A stretch of DNA of 64,000 nt. It comes from Aquabacterium sp. GTDB taxonomy: Bacteria > Pseudomonadota > Gammaproteobacteria > Burkholderiales > Burkholderiaceae_C. Below, one piece after another: positions 17,530 to 29,575 of the stretch; the first letter of the stretch is position 1, and each line of letters begins with the position of its first letter. The translations under genes were made by a program, and so were the position numbers. The DNA is taken from positions 1 to 64,000 of the forward strand of contig NZ_JACPYU010000015.1 of NCBI RefSeq assembly GCF_016195855.1, written 5' to 3'. The notes under the pieces were generated by a model. The model was given only the letters and a program-made list of their open reading frames with translations. It searched no databases and was not told the DNA's origin.

Positions 17530-18066
17530 ATGGTCGACCGATCCATAGATCACCCACTTCAACCCAAGCGACGCTGGTTTCTCAAGACAGCGCTGGCGAT
17601 CGGGGCCGTAGGCGGCGCGCTTGGCGCACTCGTTTACTGGCACCGCGGCATGAGCAACGGCAAGCTGACTGAACACGGCCGTGATGTCTTTCGAGGCCTG
17701 ACCATGGGCATCGTGGGCCCGATGCTGCCCAAGGACAAGGCCCAGCGCGAGGCCATCATGGAAGGCCACCTGACACACACCGAGGCCTTCCTCAACGGCA
17801 TGCCCAATGTGCTGCAGATCGAGGTCAACGCCTTGCTGGGCCTGCTGGGCAACTTCCCCACGCGCAAGATGCTGACCGGCATGGGCGCCTCGTGGAGCGA
17901 AGCCACCGAGGACGAACTTGCCCAGGCCATCGAGACCATGCGGCTCAACCCGCTGCCCACCACCCGCCTGACCTACCAGGTCCTGCGCAGCCTGGTCTGC
18001 ATGTCCTTCTACTCCAACAGTGCCCACTGGCCCCTGACCGGCTACCCCGGCCCCGTCCAAATATGA
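17530..18066 (+). CDS. Tat-signal small subunit, gluconate 2-dehydrogenase subunit 3-like
   Basis: A 178-residue protein with a twin-arginine signal: KRRWFLKTALAIGAVGGALGAL matches RRxFLK plus a hydrophobic core at residues 13-34. The mature part is helical (MLPKDKAQREAIMEGHLTH, TMRLNPLPTTRLTYQVLRSL), resembling the small chaperone-like subunit of membrane-bound sugar or alcohol dehydrogenases. Its stop overlaps the next ATG (ATGA). Families of this type carry the signal for a cofactor-bearing partner that lacks one, which fits the adjacent GMC protein. The cytochrome c subunit common in such complexes is not seen here. Confidence 0.8.
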   Translation: MVDRSIDHPLQPKRRWFLKTALAIGAVGGALGALVYWHRGMSNGKLTEHGRDVFRGLTMGIVGPMLPKDKAQREAIMEGHLTHTEAFLNGMPNVLQIEVNALLGLLGNFPTRKMLTGMGASWSEATEDELAQAIETMRLNPLPTTRLTYQVLRSLVCMSFYSNSAHWPLTGYPGPVQI

Positions 18067-19676
18067 GCAAACTCCCCGATCCATTCCGCGAAGGCCTGGC
18101 GCGTGGCTGGAAGGCCACCAATGGCGAACAAGGCCTGCCCGAGCAGGTTCAATGCGATGTCGTCATCGTGGGCACCGGCGCAGGTGCGGGCATCACCGCC
18201 GAGCTGCTGACCAAGGCCGGCCTGGATGTCGTGCTGGTCGAAGAGGGCCCACTGCGCACCAGCACGGACTTCAACCAGAAAGAATCCGAAGCCTACGCCA
18301 ACCTGTATCAGGACGGCGGCGGCCGCAAGACCATGGACGGCGCCCTGACCCTGCTGCAGGGCCGCTGCGTGGGCGGCACCACCGTCATCAACTGGACCAG
18401 CTCCTTCCGCACGCCCGCCTCGACCCTGAAGTACTGGGAAGACAACTTCGGCCTGAAAGACTTCAATGAAGCCTCGATGGCACCCTGGTTTGGTCAGGCC
18501 GAAACGCGGCTGAACATGCACAAGTGGGAAGAGGCCCCGCCCAACCCCAACAACGAGCTGCTACGCACAGGCGCCAAGAAGCTGGGCATCTCGGCTGAGG
18601 TGATCCCGCGCAACGTCAAAGGCTGCTGGAACCTGGGCTCTTGCGGCATGGGCTGCCCGACCAATGCCAAGCAGTCGATGCTGGTCACCACCATCCCCTC
18701 CTCGCTGGAATCCGGCGCGCGCCTGTTCTACCAGACCCGCGCGCAGGAGTTCATCATCAAGGGTGACAAGGTCGAGGGCCTGATCTGCGTGCCCATCCGG
18801 GTCAACGGTCAGAAGACCTCCGACAAGGTGCTGCGCATCACCGCCAAGCACTATGTGGTGTCCGGTGGCGCGATCAACTCGCCCGCCCTGCTCAAGCGCT
18901 CGAAGGCACCGGACCCGCACGGCCTGCTGGGGACCCGCACCTTCCTGCACCCGGTGGCGTTCTCGGGCGGCGTGTTCGAGCAGCGCATTGAAGGCTGGGC
19001 CGGTGCCCCGCAATCGATCTACTCCGACCACTTCGTGCACAACGCCCCGCCAGAAGGCCCCATCGGCTACAAGCTGGAAGCCACCCCCATGCACCCCGGC
19101 CTGGCCGCCGTGCTGATGGGCGGCTACGGCAAGGGCCTGGCCGAGCGCTTCCAGAACTACCCCAACACGCAGATGATGCTGGCGCTGCTGCGCGATGGCT
19201 TCCACCCGGAATCCAGCGGCGGCACCGTGATCCTGAACGTCGACGGCAGCCCGCTGCTGAACTACGCGATGTCCGACTACGTGCTGGCCGGCTTCAAGCA
19301 GGCACTGCTGACCATGGCGGAAGTGCAGTTCGCAGCCGGCGCCAAGAAGGTCATGCCCCTGCACGAGCAGGCGCACTACTACAGCAACTGGGCAGAAGCC
19401 AAGGCGGCCATCTCAGCCTACGAGATGAAGCCCTACTACGTGGGTGGCGGCAGCGCGCACATCATGGGCGGCTGCCGCATGGGTGGCACGGAGCAGCAAG
19501 GCGTGGTTCGCCCGGATGGCGTGCACTGGCAACTGTCCAACCTGTCGGTGCACGACGGTTCGCTCTTCCCGACCAGCATCGGCGCCAACCCGCAACTGTC
19601 CATCTACGGCCTGACCAACCGCCTGGCCACGGCCCTGGCCAAGCGCCTGTCCGGCAAGGACGTCAGCCTGGTCTGA
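18063..19676 (+). CDS. GMC family oxidoreductase (FAD-dependent alcohol/sugar dehydrogenase)
   Basis: A 537-residue flavoprotein. The FAD-binding Rossmann motif is DVVIVGTGAGAGITAELL near residue 35, followed by GRCVGGTTVINW. The C-terminal catalytic region contains GGGSAHIMGGCRMGG and later NPQLSIYGLTNRLA. A cysteine-rich stretch, GCWNLGSCGMGCPTNAKQS, is characteristic of this subgroup, including bacterial long-chain alcohol oxidase-like enzymes. It has no signal peptide of its own and overlaps the upstream Tat-signal gene by 4 bp, suggesting co-export. Substrate not assignable. ATG 18063 chosen; upstream frame lies inside the preceding gene. Confidence 0.88.
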   Translation: MSKLPDPFREGLARGWKATNGEQGLPEQVQCDVVIVGTGAGAGITAELLTKAGLDVVLVEEGPLRTSTDFNQKESEAYANLYQDGGGRKTMDGALTLLQGRCVGGTTVINWTSSFRTPASTLKYWEDNFGLKDFNEASMAPWFGQAETRLNMHKWEEAPPNPNNELLRTGAKKLGISAEVIPRNVKGCWNLGSCGMGCPTNAKQSMLVTTIPSSLESGARLFYQTRAQEFIIKGDKVEGLICVPIRVNGQKTSDKVLRITAKHYVVSGGAINSPALLKRSKAPDPHGLLGTRTFLHPVAFSGGVFEQRIEGWAGAPQSIYSDHFVHNAPPEGPIGYKLEATPMHPGLAAVLMGGYGKGLAERFQNYPNTQMMLALLRDGFHPESSGGTVILNVDGSPLLNYAMSDYVLAGFKQALLTMAEVQFAAGAKKVMPLHEQAHYYSNWAEAKAAISAYEMKPYYVGGGSAHIMGGCRMGGTEQQGVVRPDGVHWQLSNLSVHDGSLFPTSIGANPQLSIYGLTNRLATALAKRLSGKDVSLV

Positions 19677-19700
19677 CGCGGCTCTCGGCCTCACAAGCAC

Positions 19701-19730
19701 AAAACCCCGCCTTGGCGGGGTTTTGTTTTG
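19701..19730 (+). terminator. Rho-independent terminator after the GMC oxidoreductase
   Basis: AAAACCCCGCC pairs with GGCGGGGTTTT around a very short loop and is followed by GTTTTG. It lies 25 bp after the stop codon. Confidence 0.9.
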
Positions 19731-19773
19731 CCTGCTCAGGCCGCCCAGGTTGATGGCTCGCTGCGATCAGGCA

Positions 19774-19800
19774 AAACAAAAGGCCCCGAAGGGCCTTTTG
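19774..19800 (-). terminator. Rho-independent terminator after ompA
   Basis: On the minus strand AAAAGGCCC-TTCG-GGGCCTTTT is followed by GTTTTG. It lies 24 bp downstream of the leftward ompA-like gene and back to back with the GMC terminator. Confidence 0.9.
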
Positions 19801-19823
19801 TGTCAGTGGCGTGAGCCGACCAA

Positions 19824-20471
19824 TTACTTGGTGCGGGTGCCGACCACTTCGATTTCAACGCGACGGTTCTTGGCGCGGCCAGCGTCCGTCTTGTTGTCGG
19901 CGACGGGCTGAGACTTGCCCTTGCCTTCGGTGTAGATGCGCGAGGCTTCGATGCCCTTGTCGCCCAGGTACTTCTTGACGGCTTCAGCGCGACGCACCGA
20001 CAGCTTCTGGTTGTAGGCGTCGCTACCCTTGGCGTCGGTGTGACCCACGGCGATCACGACTTCCAGCGTCAGACCCTTGACCTTGTCAGCCAGGTCGTCC
20101 AACTTGGCCTTGCCTTCCTTCTTCAGGTCAGCCTTGTCGAAGTCGAAGAAGGCGTCAGCGGCGAAGCTCACCTTTTCGGTAGCGGGGGCAGCAGGCACCA
20201 CGGCAGGAGCGGGAGCCGGGGCAGGAGCCGGGGCTGCAGCAGGTGCAGGCGCAGGAGCGGGTGCGGGAGCAGGCGCTGGAGCCGGCACGCCGTCGCAACC
20301 TTGCACGCCGGTTTCAGGCGTCCAAGGGTTGTCACGCCAGCAGTGTTCGCTGGAGCCGTTCTTCCAGACGGTGCCGTCGGTACCACGCCAGTTGTCAACA
20401 GCCTGCGCAAAAGCGGAGCCAGCCAGAGCTGCGGTGACGAACAGGGCGGCAACTTTGTTGAGTTTGTTCAT
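19824..20471 (-). CDS. ompA: OmpA family outer-membrane/peptidoglycan-binding protein
   Basis: A 215-residue precursor. Residues 1-22 are a signal peptide (MNKLNKVAALFVTAALAGSAFA). A short N-terminal domain (DNWRGTDGTVWKNGSSEHCW) carries two cysteines. A ~35-residue Pro-Ala repeat linker follows. The C-terminal OmpA domain (ADAFFDFDKADLKKEGKAKLDDL, VIAVGHTDAKGSDAYNQKLSVRRAEAVK, NRRVEIEV) binds peptidoglycan. There is no 8-strand barrel, so it is a tethering or periplasmic form common in Burkholderiales. Start ATG 20471 has GAGGA upstream; the frame continues to 20504 without a better start. Confidence 0.93.
   Translation of the reverse strand: MNKLNKVAALFVTAALAGSAFAQAVDNWRGTDGTVWKNGSSEHCWRDNPWTPETGVQGCDGVPAPAPAPAPAPAPAPAAAPAPAPAPAPAVVPAAPATEKVSFAADAFFDFDKADLKKEGKAKLDDLADKVKGLTLEVVIAVGHTDAKGSDAYNQKLSVRRAEAVKKYLGDKGIEASRIYTEGKGKSQPVADNKTDAGRAKNRRVEIEVVGTRTK
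20187..20284 (-). repeat. Pro-Ala codon repeat in ompA
   Basis: A low-complexity run of GCNCCN codons encodes alternating Pro-Ala (about 35 residues), forming the extended linker of the OmpA-family protein. The DNA is near-tandem 6- and 12-mers, a likely site of length variation by slippage. Confidence 0.85.
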
Positions 20472-20810
20472 GCAAATCCTCACGATAAAGACGCAGCATT
20501 CCACTGCGGACGCCCTGACAGGGCAACCTCCCCTGATGGGGGTGGGGACGTACCCACAAGGTTAACCCTAGGGCACATAACGAAAACGATTGTGCCATAG
20601 CCATTTTCCCGCTCAAGCAAGACAGGGCTTGGTCACGGAGAAGCTGGTCGATTGTTGCGCGTGGACGACATTGGCGGCCAATTACAATCCTCTCTTTGTT
20701 CGCTCGCGCGCCCGTGAACCGTCAGGACAGGGGGCGCTGGCGCCAGTGGAAGCCCCTGACGGCCTCAAGCCCTCGCGGCCGAGCCGTCTCTTCTCACCGC
20801 TTTAGCCCGC
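20472..20810. promoter_or_regulatory. Divergent ompA / gyrA control region
   Basis: This 339-bp gap carries no convincing gene. An inverted repeat GGCACA (20572-20577) ... TGTGCC (20591-20596) lies about 100 bp from the ompA start. A good -10 hexamer, TACAAT, at 20683-20688 faces gyrA, but no matching -35 at 16-18 bp was found. The 5' leader of gyrA after it is about 115 nt. Function of the inverted repeat is unknown. Confidence 0.45.
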
Positions 20811-23480
<2,670 letters not shown>

Positions 23481-23526
23481 TCCCGACGACTCGACCTTCA
23501 GGCCGAGCAAACCCAAAGGACTGACG

Positions 23527-24138
23527 ATGACATTGAGCAAAACAGCATGGGCGACGGCAGTGGCCGCGACATTGGCGCTGACCACCCTGTCTGCACATGC
23601 CGACAAGAAGGAGTTGGTCCAGAAGGTCCTGACGCTGCAGCAAAGCGTCTTTGACGATGTGTCGCGCTCCATTGCCGAGCAGCCCGCTCGTCAACTGGTC
23701 GCCGGCGTGCGCCCGATCATGGTCCAGGCCGTGCCCGAGGACAAACGCGACGCCACGGCCAAGCAGATCGACGTCGAGATCAAGAAGTACATCGAAGCGG
23801 CCACCCCCATCTTCCGCGCTTCGGCCACCAAGCTGGCACCCAGCGTGGTGGGTCCCGTCCTGGAGGAAAAGTTCTCCGAGGACGAGCTCAAGCAACTGGC
23901 CGCCTTGCTGGAATCGCCCGCTTTCAAGAAGTACCAGGGCGTGATGCCTGAAGCCACCCAGGCCCTGATGGAAAAGGTCGTCAACGACGCCCGTCCGCAA
24001 ATCACGACCAAGCTGCAACAGCTTGACGCCAATGTGCGCAAGATCCTGGATACGGCCACGGGCGGCAAGCTCAGCGGCGGCGCTTCGGCCCCTGCGCCAG
24101 CGCCCGCCCCGGCAGCCAAACCAGCCGCCAAAAAGTAA
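23527..24138 (+). CDS. DUF2059 family secreted protein
   Basis: A 203-residue protein with signal peptide (MTLSKTAWATAVAATLALTTLSAHA) and a helical DUF2059 domain: DKKELVQKVLTLQQ, PVLEEKFSEDELKQLAALLESPAFKKYQ. The last ~25 residues are a Pro/Ala/Lys low-complexity tail. The family is periplasmic and of unknown function. The gene sits between gyrA and serC as in many Burkholderiales. ATG 23527 is chosen because the signal peptide begins there; the frame is open into the gyrA end. Confidence 0.9.
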   Translation: MTLSKTAWATAVAATLALTTLSAHADKKELVQKVLTLQQSVFDDVSRSIAEQPARQLVAGVRPIMVQAVPEDKRDATAKQIDVEIKKYIEAATPIFRASATKLAPSVVGPVLEEKFSEDELKQLAALLESPAFKKYQGVMPEATQALMEKVVNDARPQITTKLQQLDANVRKILDTATGGKLSGGASAPAPAPAPAAKPAAKK

Positions 24139-24175
24139 TTTCGGTTTCCGCCCTTGATCCGCCTCTGAGCCGCTC

Positions 24176-25282
24176 ATGACCCGCCCATTCAATTTCTCCC
24201 CCGGTCCGGCCGCGCTGCCGGGCGAAGTCCTGCAACAGGCCGCCAGCGAGATGCTGGATTGGCATGGCTCGGGCATGAGCGTCATGGAGATGAGCCACCG
24301 CGGCAAGGAGTTCATCTCCATTGCCGAACAGGCTGAAGCCGATCTGCGCGAGATCCTGGCCATCCCGGCCAACTTCAAGGTCCTGTTCATGCAGGGTGGC
24401 GCGATCGCCGAGAACGCCATCGTGCCGATGAACCTCTCGCGTGGCGGCCGGGCCGACTACGTCATCACCGGTTCCTGGTCGGTCAAGTCGGCCAAGGAGG
24501 CGCGCAAGTACTGCGAAGTGCATGTGTCGGCCACCAACGAGGCAGACCACCACACCACCCTGCCCGCCTATGGCAGCTGGAAGATCAGCGACAACGCAGC
24601 CTATGTGCACGTGTGCAGCAACGAGACCATCCACGGTGTCGAGATGCACGAGTTGCCCGACCTGGCGGCATTGGGCAGCAAGGCCCCGCTGGTGATCGAC
24701 TGCTCCTCGCACATCGTCTCGCGCCCTGTGGACTGGTCGCGCGTGGGCCTGGCTTATGCCGGGGCACAAAAGAACATCGGCCCCTCGGGTTTGACGCTGG
24801 TGATCGTGCGTGAAGACCTGATCGGGCATGCGCTGCCCATCACGCCTTCGGCTTTCGATTACCGGGTCGTGGCCGACAACGGCTCCATGTACAACACGCC
24901 GCCCACCTACCCCTGGTACCTGGCTGGCCTGGTGTTCCAGTGGATCAAGCGCCAGCGTGAAGGTGACTTGACCGGCCTGGCAGCCATCGAGGCACGCAAC
25001 ATCACCAAGGCCAACCTGCTGTACGACTACATCGATGCCTCGGGCTTCTATGCGAACAAGGTAGCGGCCAACTGCCGCTCGCGCATGAACGTGCCCTTCT
25101 TCCTGCCCAAGGATGAACTCAACGACGCCTTCCTGGCGGGTGCCAAGGCGGCTGGCCTGGTTCAGCTCAAGGGCCACAAGAGCGTGGGTGGCATGCGCGC
25201 CTCGATCTACAACCCCATGCCGGTTGCCGGTGTGCAGGCCCTGGTCGCCTACATGAAGGACTTTGCAGCAAGCCATGGCTGA
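24176..25282 (+). CDS. serC: Phosphoserine aminotransferase
   Basis: PLP enzyme that makes 3-phosphoserine (and a B6 precursor) from 3-phosphohydroxypyruvate. At 368 residues it has the family length. N-terminal signature [16 protein letters not shown], and the PLP-Lys motif [14 protein letters not shown]. The C-terminus has [15 protein letters not shown]. Its last 8 bp overlap the chosen pheA start (ATGGCTGA), so translation is probably coupled through serC-pheA-tyrA-aroA. Confidence 0.97.
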   Translation: MTRPFNFSPGPAALPGEVLQQAASEMLDWHGSGMSVMEMSHRGKEFISIAEQAEADLREILAIPANFKVLFMQGGAIAENAIVPMNLSRGGRADYVITGSWSVKSAKEARKYCEVHVSATNEADHHTTLPAYGSWKISDNAAYVHVCSNETIHGVEMHELPDLAALGSKAPLVIDCSSHIVSRPVDWSRVGLAYAGAQKNIGPSGLTLVIVREDLIGHALPITPSAFDYRVVADNGSMYNTPPTYPWYLAGLVFQWIKRQREGDLTGLAAIEARNITKANLLYDYIDASGFYANKVAANCRSRMNVPFFLPKDELNDAFLAGAKAAGLVQLKGHKSVGGMRASIYNPMPVAGVQALVAYMKDFAASHG

Positions 25283-26405
25283 TCACGCCCCCGATCATTT
25301 CAAGCCCGACGGCCGGCCTGTTGACGAGCAACTGGCCGATCTGCGCGTGCGCATCGACGTGGTCGACCAGCAGTTGCTCAAGCTGCTCAATGAGCGCGCC
25401 AAGCTGGCACAGGCCGTGGGCGAGGTCAAGAAGATCGACGGCTCGCCCGTGTTTCGCCCGGACCGCGAAGCCCAGGTCATCGACCGCGTCAAGAACCGCA
25501 ACCCCGGCCCCATCCTGGCTGACAGCATCGCCCCCATCTGGCGCGAGATCATGTCGGCCTGCCGCTCGCTCGAAGCGCGCCAGCGCGTGGCCTTCCTGGG
25601 CCCCGTCGGCACCTTCAGCGAACAGGCCACCCTGAACTACTTTGGCTCGTCCATCGAGCCCATGGCCTGCCCCTCGATCGACGAGGTGTTCCGCGCGACC
25701 TCGGCCCGCTCGGCCGACTTCGGTGTGGTGCCCATCGAAAACTCGACCGAAGGCGTCGTGGCCCGCTCGCTCGACCTGCTGCTGCAATCGCCCCTGACCA
25801 TCGTGGGTGAGACCAGCCTGCTGGTCACGCACAACCTGTTGCGCAAGGAGCTGAGCCGCGATGGCATCAAGGTGGTGGCCGCCCACCCGCAGGCCCTGGC
25901 CCAATGCCAGGGCTGGTTGAGCCAGAACCTGCCCGGCGTGGAGCGCCGCGCCGTGTCCAGCAATGCCGAGGGCGCCCGCATGGCCGGCGAAGACGACAGC
26001 ATCGCAGCCCTGGCCAGCGAACGCGCCGCCTCCCAATACGGCCTGCACGTGGTGCAGCGTGCCGTGCAGGACGAGGCCAGCAACCGCACCCGCTTTGTCG
26101 TGGTGACCCACGCCGACGCCCACACGCCCGCCGCGCCTACCGGCCATGACTGCACCAGCCTGGCCGTGTCGGTGGACAACCGCCCTGGTGCAGTGCACGA
26201 TCTGCTCGTCCCCTTGAAGCACCACGGCGTGTCCATGACCCGTTTTGAATCGCGTCCGGCGCGTTCGGGCCAATGGGAATACGTGTTCTTCATCGACCTG
26301 GCCGGCCACCCGGCACAGGACAATGTGGCTGCCGCGCTGGATGCGCTGCGCGCCCAATGCTCTCTCTTCAAAGTGCTCGGCAGCTTCCCGCTGGACGTGC
26401 ACTGA
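25275..26405 (+). CDS. pheA: Bifunctional chorismate mutase / prephenate dehydratase (P-protein)
   Basis: Makes phenylpyruvate from chorismate. Residues ~15-100 are an AroQ chorismate mutase ([27 protein letters not shown]). Residues ~105-285 are prephenate dehydratase ([25 protein letters not shown], and the region around SNRTRFVV). The C-terminus is an ACT domain with [12 protein letters not shown] and MTRFESRP, the Phe-binding feedback site. Start ATG 25275 is preferred over 25263 because the former gives the overlap with serC and a natural N-terminus. 376 residues. Confidence 0.96.
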   Translation: MADHAPDHFKPDGRPVDEQLADLRVRIDVVDQQLLKLLNERAKLAQAVGEVKKIDGSPVFRPDREAQVIDRVKNRNPGPILADSIAPIWREIMSACRSLEARQRVAFLGPVGTFSEQATLNYFGSSIEPMACPSIDEVFRATSARSADFGVVPIENSTEGVVARSLDLLLQSPLTIVGETSLLVTHNLLRKELSRDGIKVVAAHPQALAQCQGWLSQNLPGVERRAVSSNAEGARMAGEDDSIAALASERAASQYGLHVVQRAVQDEASNRTRFVVVTHADAHTPAAPTGHDCTSLAVSVDNRPGAVHDLLVPLKHHGVSMTRFESRPARSGQWEYVFFIDLAGHPAQDNVAAALDALRAQCSLFKVLGSFPLDVH

Positions 26406-26429
26406 TCGCTTCTTCAGGACTTTCGCATC

Positions 26430-27314
26430 ATGTTCAACCAACTCGGCCTGATCGGTTGCGGCCTCATGGGCGGCTCGTTCGCGCTGGCGCTCAAGAAGGC
26501 AGGCCTGGTCAAGCGGGTCGTGGGCTATAGCAAATCGCCGTCAACGGTCGAGAAAGCCCGCCGGCTGGGCGTGATCGACGTGGCCGCCGAATCGGCCCTG
26601 CTGGCCGTGTCCGGCTCCGACATCGTGCTGATCGCCGTGCCCGTGGCAGCCAGTGAAGGCACCTTCAAGGCCATCCGCCATCTGGTGGACCCCGGCGTGC
26701 TGTTCATGGACGTGGGCTCGACCAAGCGCGATGTGGTGGACGCTGCCCGCCGGGTGCTCAAAGAGCGCCTGCCCTCCTTCGTGCCTGCGCACCCGATCGC
26801 AGGCCGTGAAGTGGCCGGCATCGAGCACGCGGACGCCGCCCTTTACCAGGGCCGCAAGGTCATCCTGACACCCCTGCAGCAAACCGATCCCGTGCTGATC
26901 CAGAAGGCCACCGATGTGTGGGCTGCCGTCGGCTGCCAGGTGCTCAAAATGACGCCGGAGAACCACGACGCCGCCTTTGCCGCCGTGAGCCACCTGCCCC
27001 ACCTGCTGGCCTTCGCCTACATGAACGCCATGGGGGAGCAGCCCCTGGGCCAGGAATACCTGTCGCTGGCCGGTCCAGGCTTCCGCGATTTCACCCGCAT
27101 TGCCGCGGGCGACCCCACGATCTGGCGCGACATCCTGCTGTCCAACCGCGAAGAAGTGCTCAAGCAATCGGAGGCCTTCCGCCATTCGCTGGAGCAAATG
27201 GAGCGGCAGATGCGCGACTGGAACGGCCCCGCACTCGAAGAACAGATTCAAACCGCGTCCGATGCCCGCAGCCAGTGGCAACTGGGCACCAAGCCCCCTG
27301 TCACGCGCCAATAA
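26430..27314 (+). CDS. tyrA: Prephenate dehydrogenase
   Basis: Oxidative decarboxylation of prephenate (or arogenate) to the tyrosine precursor. The 294-residue protein has an N-terminal NAD(P)-binding motif [18 protein letters not shown], then GSTKRDVV, the HPIAGRE substrate motif and [12 protein letters not shown]. No ACT or chorismate mutase domain is fused. It lies 24 bp after pheA and 23 bp before aroA/cmk. Confidence 0.95.
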   Translation: MFNQLGLIGCGLMGGSFALALKKAGLVKRVVGYSKSPSTVEKARRLGVIDVAAESALLAVSGSDIVLIAVPVAASEGTFKAIRHLVDPGVLFMDVGSTKRDVVDAARRVLKERLPSFVPAHPIAGREVAGIEHADAALYQGRKVILTPLQQTDPVLIQKATDVWAAVGCQVLKMTPENHDAAFAAVSHLPHLLAFAYMNAMGEQPLGQEYLSLAGPGFRDFTRIAAGDPTIWRDILLSNREEVLKQSEAFRHSLEQMERQMRDWNGPALEEQIQTASDARSQWQLGTKPPVTRQ

Positions 27315-27337
27315 GCCTGTCTCGCGAACTGCCCTGC

Positions 27338-29383
27338 ATGTACACCACCGCTTTCCTTGATCTCCCCCCGCTGCTGTCCGCAGGCGGCACCGTGCGCCTG
27401 CCCGGCTCCAAGAGCATCTCCAACCGCGTGCTGTTGCTGGCGGGCTTGAGCGAGGGCACCACGGTCGTGCACGACCTGCTGGCATCCGACGACACCCGCG
27501 TGATGCTCGAATCCCTGCGCGCGCTGGGTTGCGATCTGGATCAGGATGGCGACACGGTGCGCATCACCGGGCTGGCCGGCAAGCTGTCCGTGAAGCAGGC
27601 CGACCTGTTCTTGGGCAATGCCGGCACCGCCATGCGCCCGCTGACTGCGGCGCTGGCCCTGTTGTCGGCCACGCAAGGCGGCGTGTTCACGCTGTCGGGC
27701 GTGCCGCGCATGCACGAGCGCCCGATTGGCGACCTGGTCGATGCGCTGCGCCCCCTGGGCTGCCACATTGAATGCACGGGCAATGAAGGCTACCCACCGC
27801 TGCGTCTGGCGGGCGGCCAGCTCAAGCTGTCGGCCCCGATCAAGGTGCGCGGTGACGTCTCCAGCCAGTTCCTCACGGCCTTGCTGCTGGCCCTGCCCCT
27901 GGTCTCGCAAGATCAAGCGCTGACGATCGAGGTCGTCGGCGAGCTGATCTCCAAGCCCTATATCGAGATCACCCTGAACCTGCTGGCGCGCTTTGGCATC
28001 CAGGTTGAACGCCAGGGCTGGGAACGTTTTGTCATCCCGCAAGGCAGCCGCTATCAGTCGCCTGGTGAGATCCACGTCGAGGCCGATGCCTCTTCGGCGT
28101 CCTACTTCATCGCGGCAGGCGCCATCGCAGGGCGTGCCATGGCCGTTCGCGTCGAAGGCGTGGGCGAAGACTCCATCCAGGGTGACATCCGCTTCATCGA
28201 AGCCGCCCAGGCCATGGGCGCCCAGGTCACCAGCGGCCCGAACTGGCTGGAAGTGCGCCGAGGCGATTGGCCACTGCAGGCCGTGGACATGGACTGCAAC
28301 CACATCCCCGACGCGGCCATGACCCTGGCCGTGATGGCACTGTACGCCCAGGGCACGACCCGCCTGCGCAACATCGCCAGCTGGCGCGTCAAGGAAACTG
28401 ACCGCATCGCCGCCATGGCGTGTGAGCTGCGCAAACTGGGTGCCACGGTGGTCGAGGGCCAGGACTTCATCGAGGTCACGCCGCCAGCACCGGGCCAGTG
28501 GCAGCACGCCAGCATCCACACCTACGACGACCACCGCATGGCCATGTGCTTTTCGCTGGCCGCCTTCAACCCGCTGGCCCCCACGGCTACGGACGGTAAA
28601 CCCGTCTCGGTGCGCATTGATGATCCGCGCTGTGTCGGCAAGACTTTCCCGGACTACTTCGAGTCTCTGTTCCAGGTGGCGCAAACCAACCCGGACCTGA
28701 TCCCCGTGATCACCGTTGATGGCCCCACCGCCTCCGGCAAGGGCACGCTGGCCAGCGCCCTGGCCACCCGCCTGGGCTACCAGTTCCTGGATTCTGGCTC
28801 GCTCTACCGCGTCACCGGCCTGCTGGCTCTGGAGCGCGGCATCAGCCTGGACGACGCCGAAGGCCTGGAGGCCCTGGCCCGCCAGTTGGGTTATGCCATC
28901 TCCCTGCGTTTTGATCGGGAACACATCTGGGTGGACCAGCGCGATGTCGGCGAAGCCGTGCGCCGCGAGGAAATCGGGCAGGCCGCCTCCCGCGTGTCGG
29001 TTTTCCCAGGCGTGCGCCAGGCCCTGGTCGAGTTGCAGAAGGCTTTCCGTGGCCTGCCCGGCCTCGTGGCAGACGGCCGCGACATGGGCACGGTGATCTT
29101 TCCCGACGCCGCGCTGAAGGTGTTTTTGACGGCATCCGTCAAAGAACGCGCGGAACGCCGTTATAACCAATTGATTTCAAAAGGGATTTCTGCTAACCTC
29201 GATGAAATCTGTGCAGACCTAGAAGCGCGCGACCTGCGGGACCGTACCCGCGCCGTATCGCCCCTGGTGCCTGCCCCGGATGCCCAGAAGATCGACAACT
29301 CCGCCTGGACCATCGAGCAATCGGTGGAAACGGTGCTGGGATTGTGGGTCGAGGGCTGGCCTCACGTGATCGTTCGTCACTGA
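27338..29383 (+). CDS. aroA-cmk: AroA-Cmk fusion: EPSP synthase / cytidylate kinase
   Basis: A single 681-residue frame joins two enzymes. Residues ~1-450 are 3-phosphoshikimate 1-carboxyvinyltransferase ([36 protein letters not shown]), acting in the shikimate pathway. Residues ~455-681 are CMP kinase with P-loop GPTASGKGT at 462-470 and the motifs DSGSLYR and [11 protein letters not shown]. Fusion or tight coupling of these genes is known in proteobacteria; here no stop or frameshift separates them. ATG 27338 chosen by homology; upstream frame lies inside tyrA. Directly upstream of rpsA, as cmk usually is. Confidence 0.96.
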   Translation: MYTTAFLDLPPLLSAGGTVRLPGSKSISNRVLLLAGLSEGTTVVHDLLASDDTRVMLESLRALGCDLDQDGDTVRITGLAGKLSVKQADLFLGNAGTAMRPLTAALALLSATQGGVFTLSGVPRMHERPIGDLVDALRPLGCHIECTGNEGYPPLRLAGGQLKLSAPIKVRGDVSSQFLTALLLALPLVSQDQALTIEVVGELISKPYIEITLNLLARFGIQVERQGWERFVIPQGSRYQSPGEIHVEADASSASYFIAAGAIAGRAMAVRVEGVGEDSIQGDIRFIEAAQAMGAQVTSGPNWLEVRRGDWPLQAVDMDCNHIPDAAMTLAVMALYAQGTTRLRNIASWRVKETDRIAAMACELRKLGATVVEGQDFIEVTPPAPGQWQHASIHTYDDHRMAMCFSLAAFNPLAPTATDGKPVSVRIDDPRCVGKTFPDYFESLFQVAQTNPDLIPVITVDGPTASGKGTLASALATRLGYQFLDSGSLYRVTGLLALERGISLDDAEGLEALARQLGYAISLRFDREHIWVDQRDVGEAVRREEIGQAASRVSVFPGVRQALVELQKAFRGLPGLVADGRDMGTVIFPDAALKVFLTASVKERAERRYNQLISKGISANLDEICADLEARDLRDRTRAVSPLVPAPDAQKIDNSAWTIEQSVETVLGLWVEGWPHVIVRH

Positions 29384-29575
29384 CTGAAGTCATTGACACG
29401 CCACGGGGGTCTTTACCAAAAGGCTGTGACTTCCGGCGCATGCTGCCAGGCAGGCGCTTGAGTGATCGGGGCTGCTGCAAAGCGGCCCGGACGTCATGTT
29501 CTTCAACCCAACCCGTTCTGGTCGTTCCTGTCGACCCGAGCGTTACCGCTGGCACCCGCCGGCACAGGAAATTCC
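29384..29575 (+). promoter_or_regulatory. rpsA leader/promoter region
   Basis: A 192-bp gap precedes rpsA. A perfect -35 hexamer TTGACA stands at 29393-29398, but the best -10-like hexamers nearby are poor, so the promoter call is tentative. A long leader would be consistent with autoregulation by S1, known in enterobacteria; that is inference. Confidence 0.35.

Noticed and set aside
20187-20284. Short tandem repeats considered as CRISPR or regulatory repeats.
   Set aside because: They are Pro-Ala codons within the OmpA linker.
27248-29170. A 640-codon antisense frame over aroA-cmk.
   Set aside because: Composition and coincidence with the sense gene indicate a shadow, not a gene.
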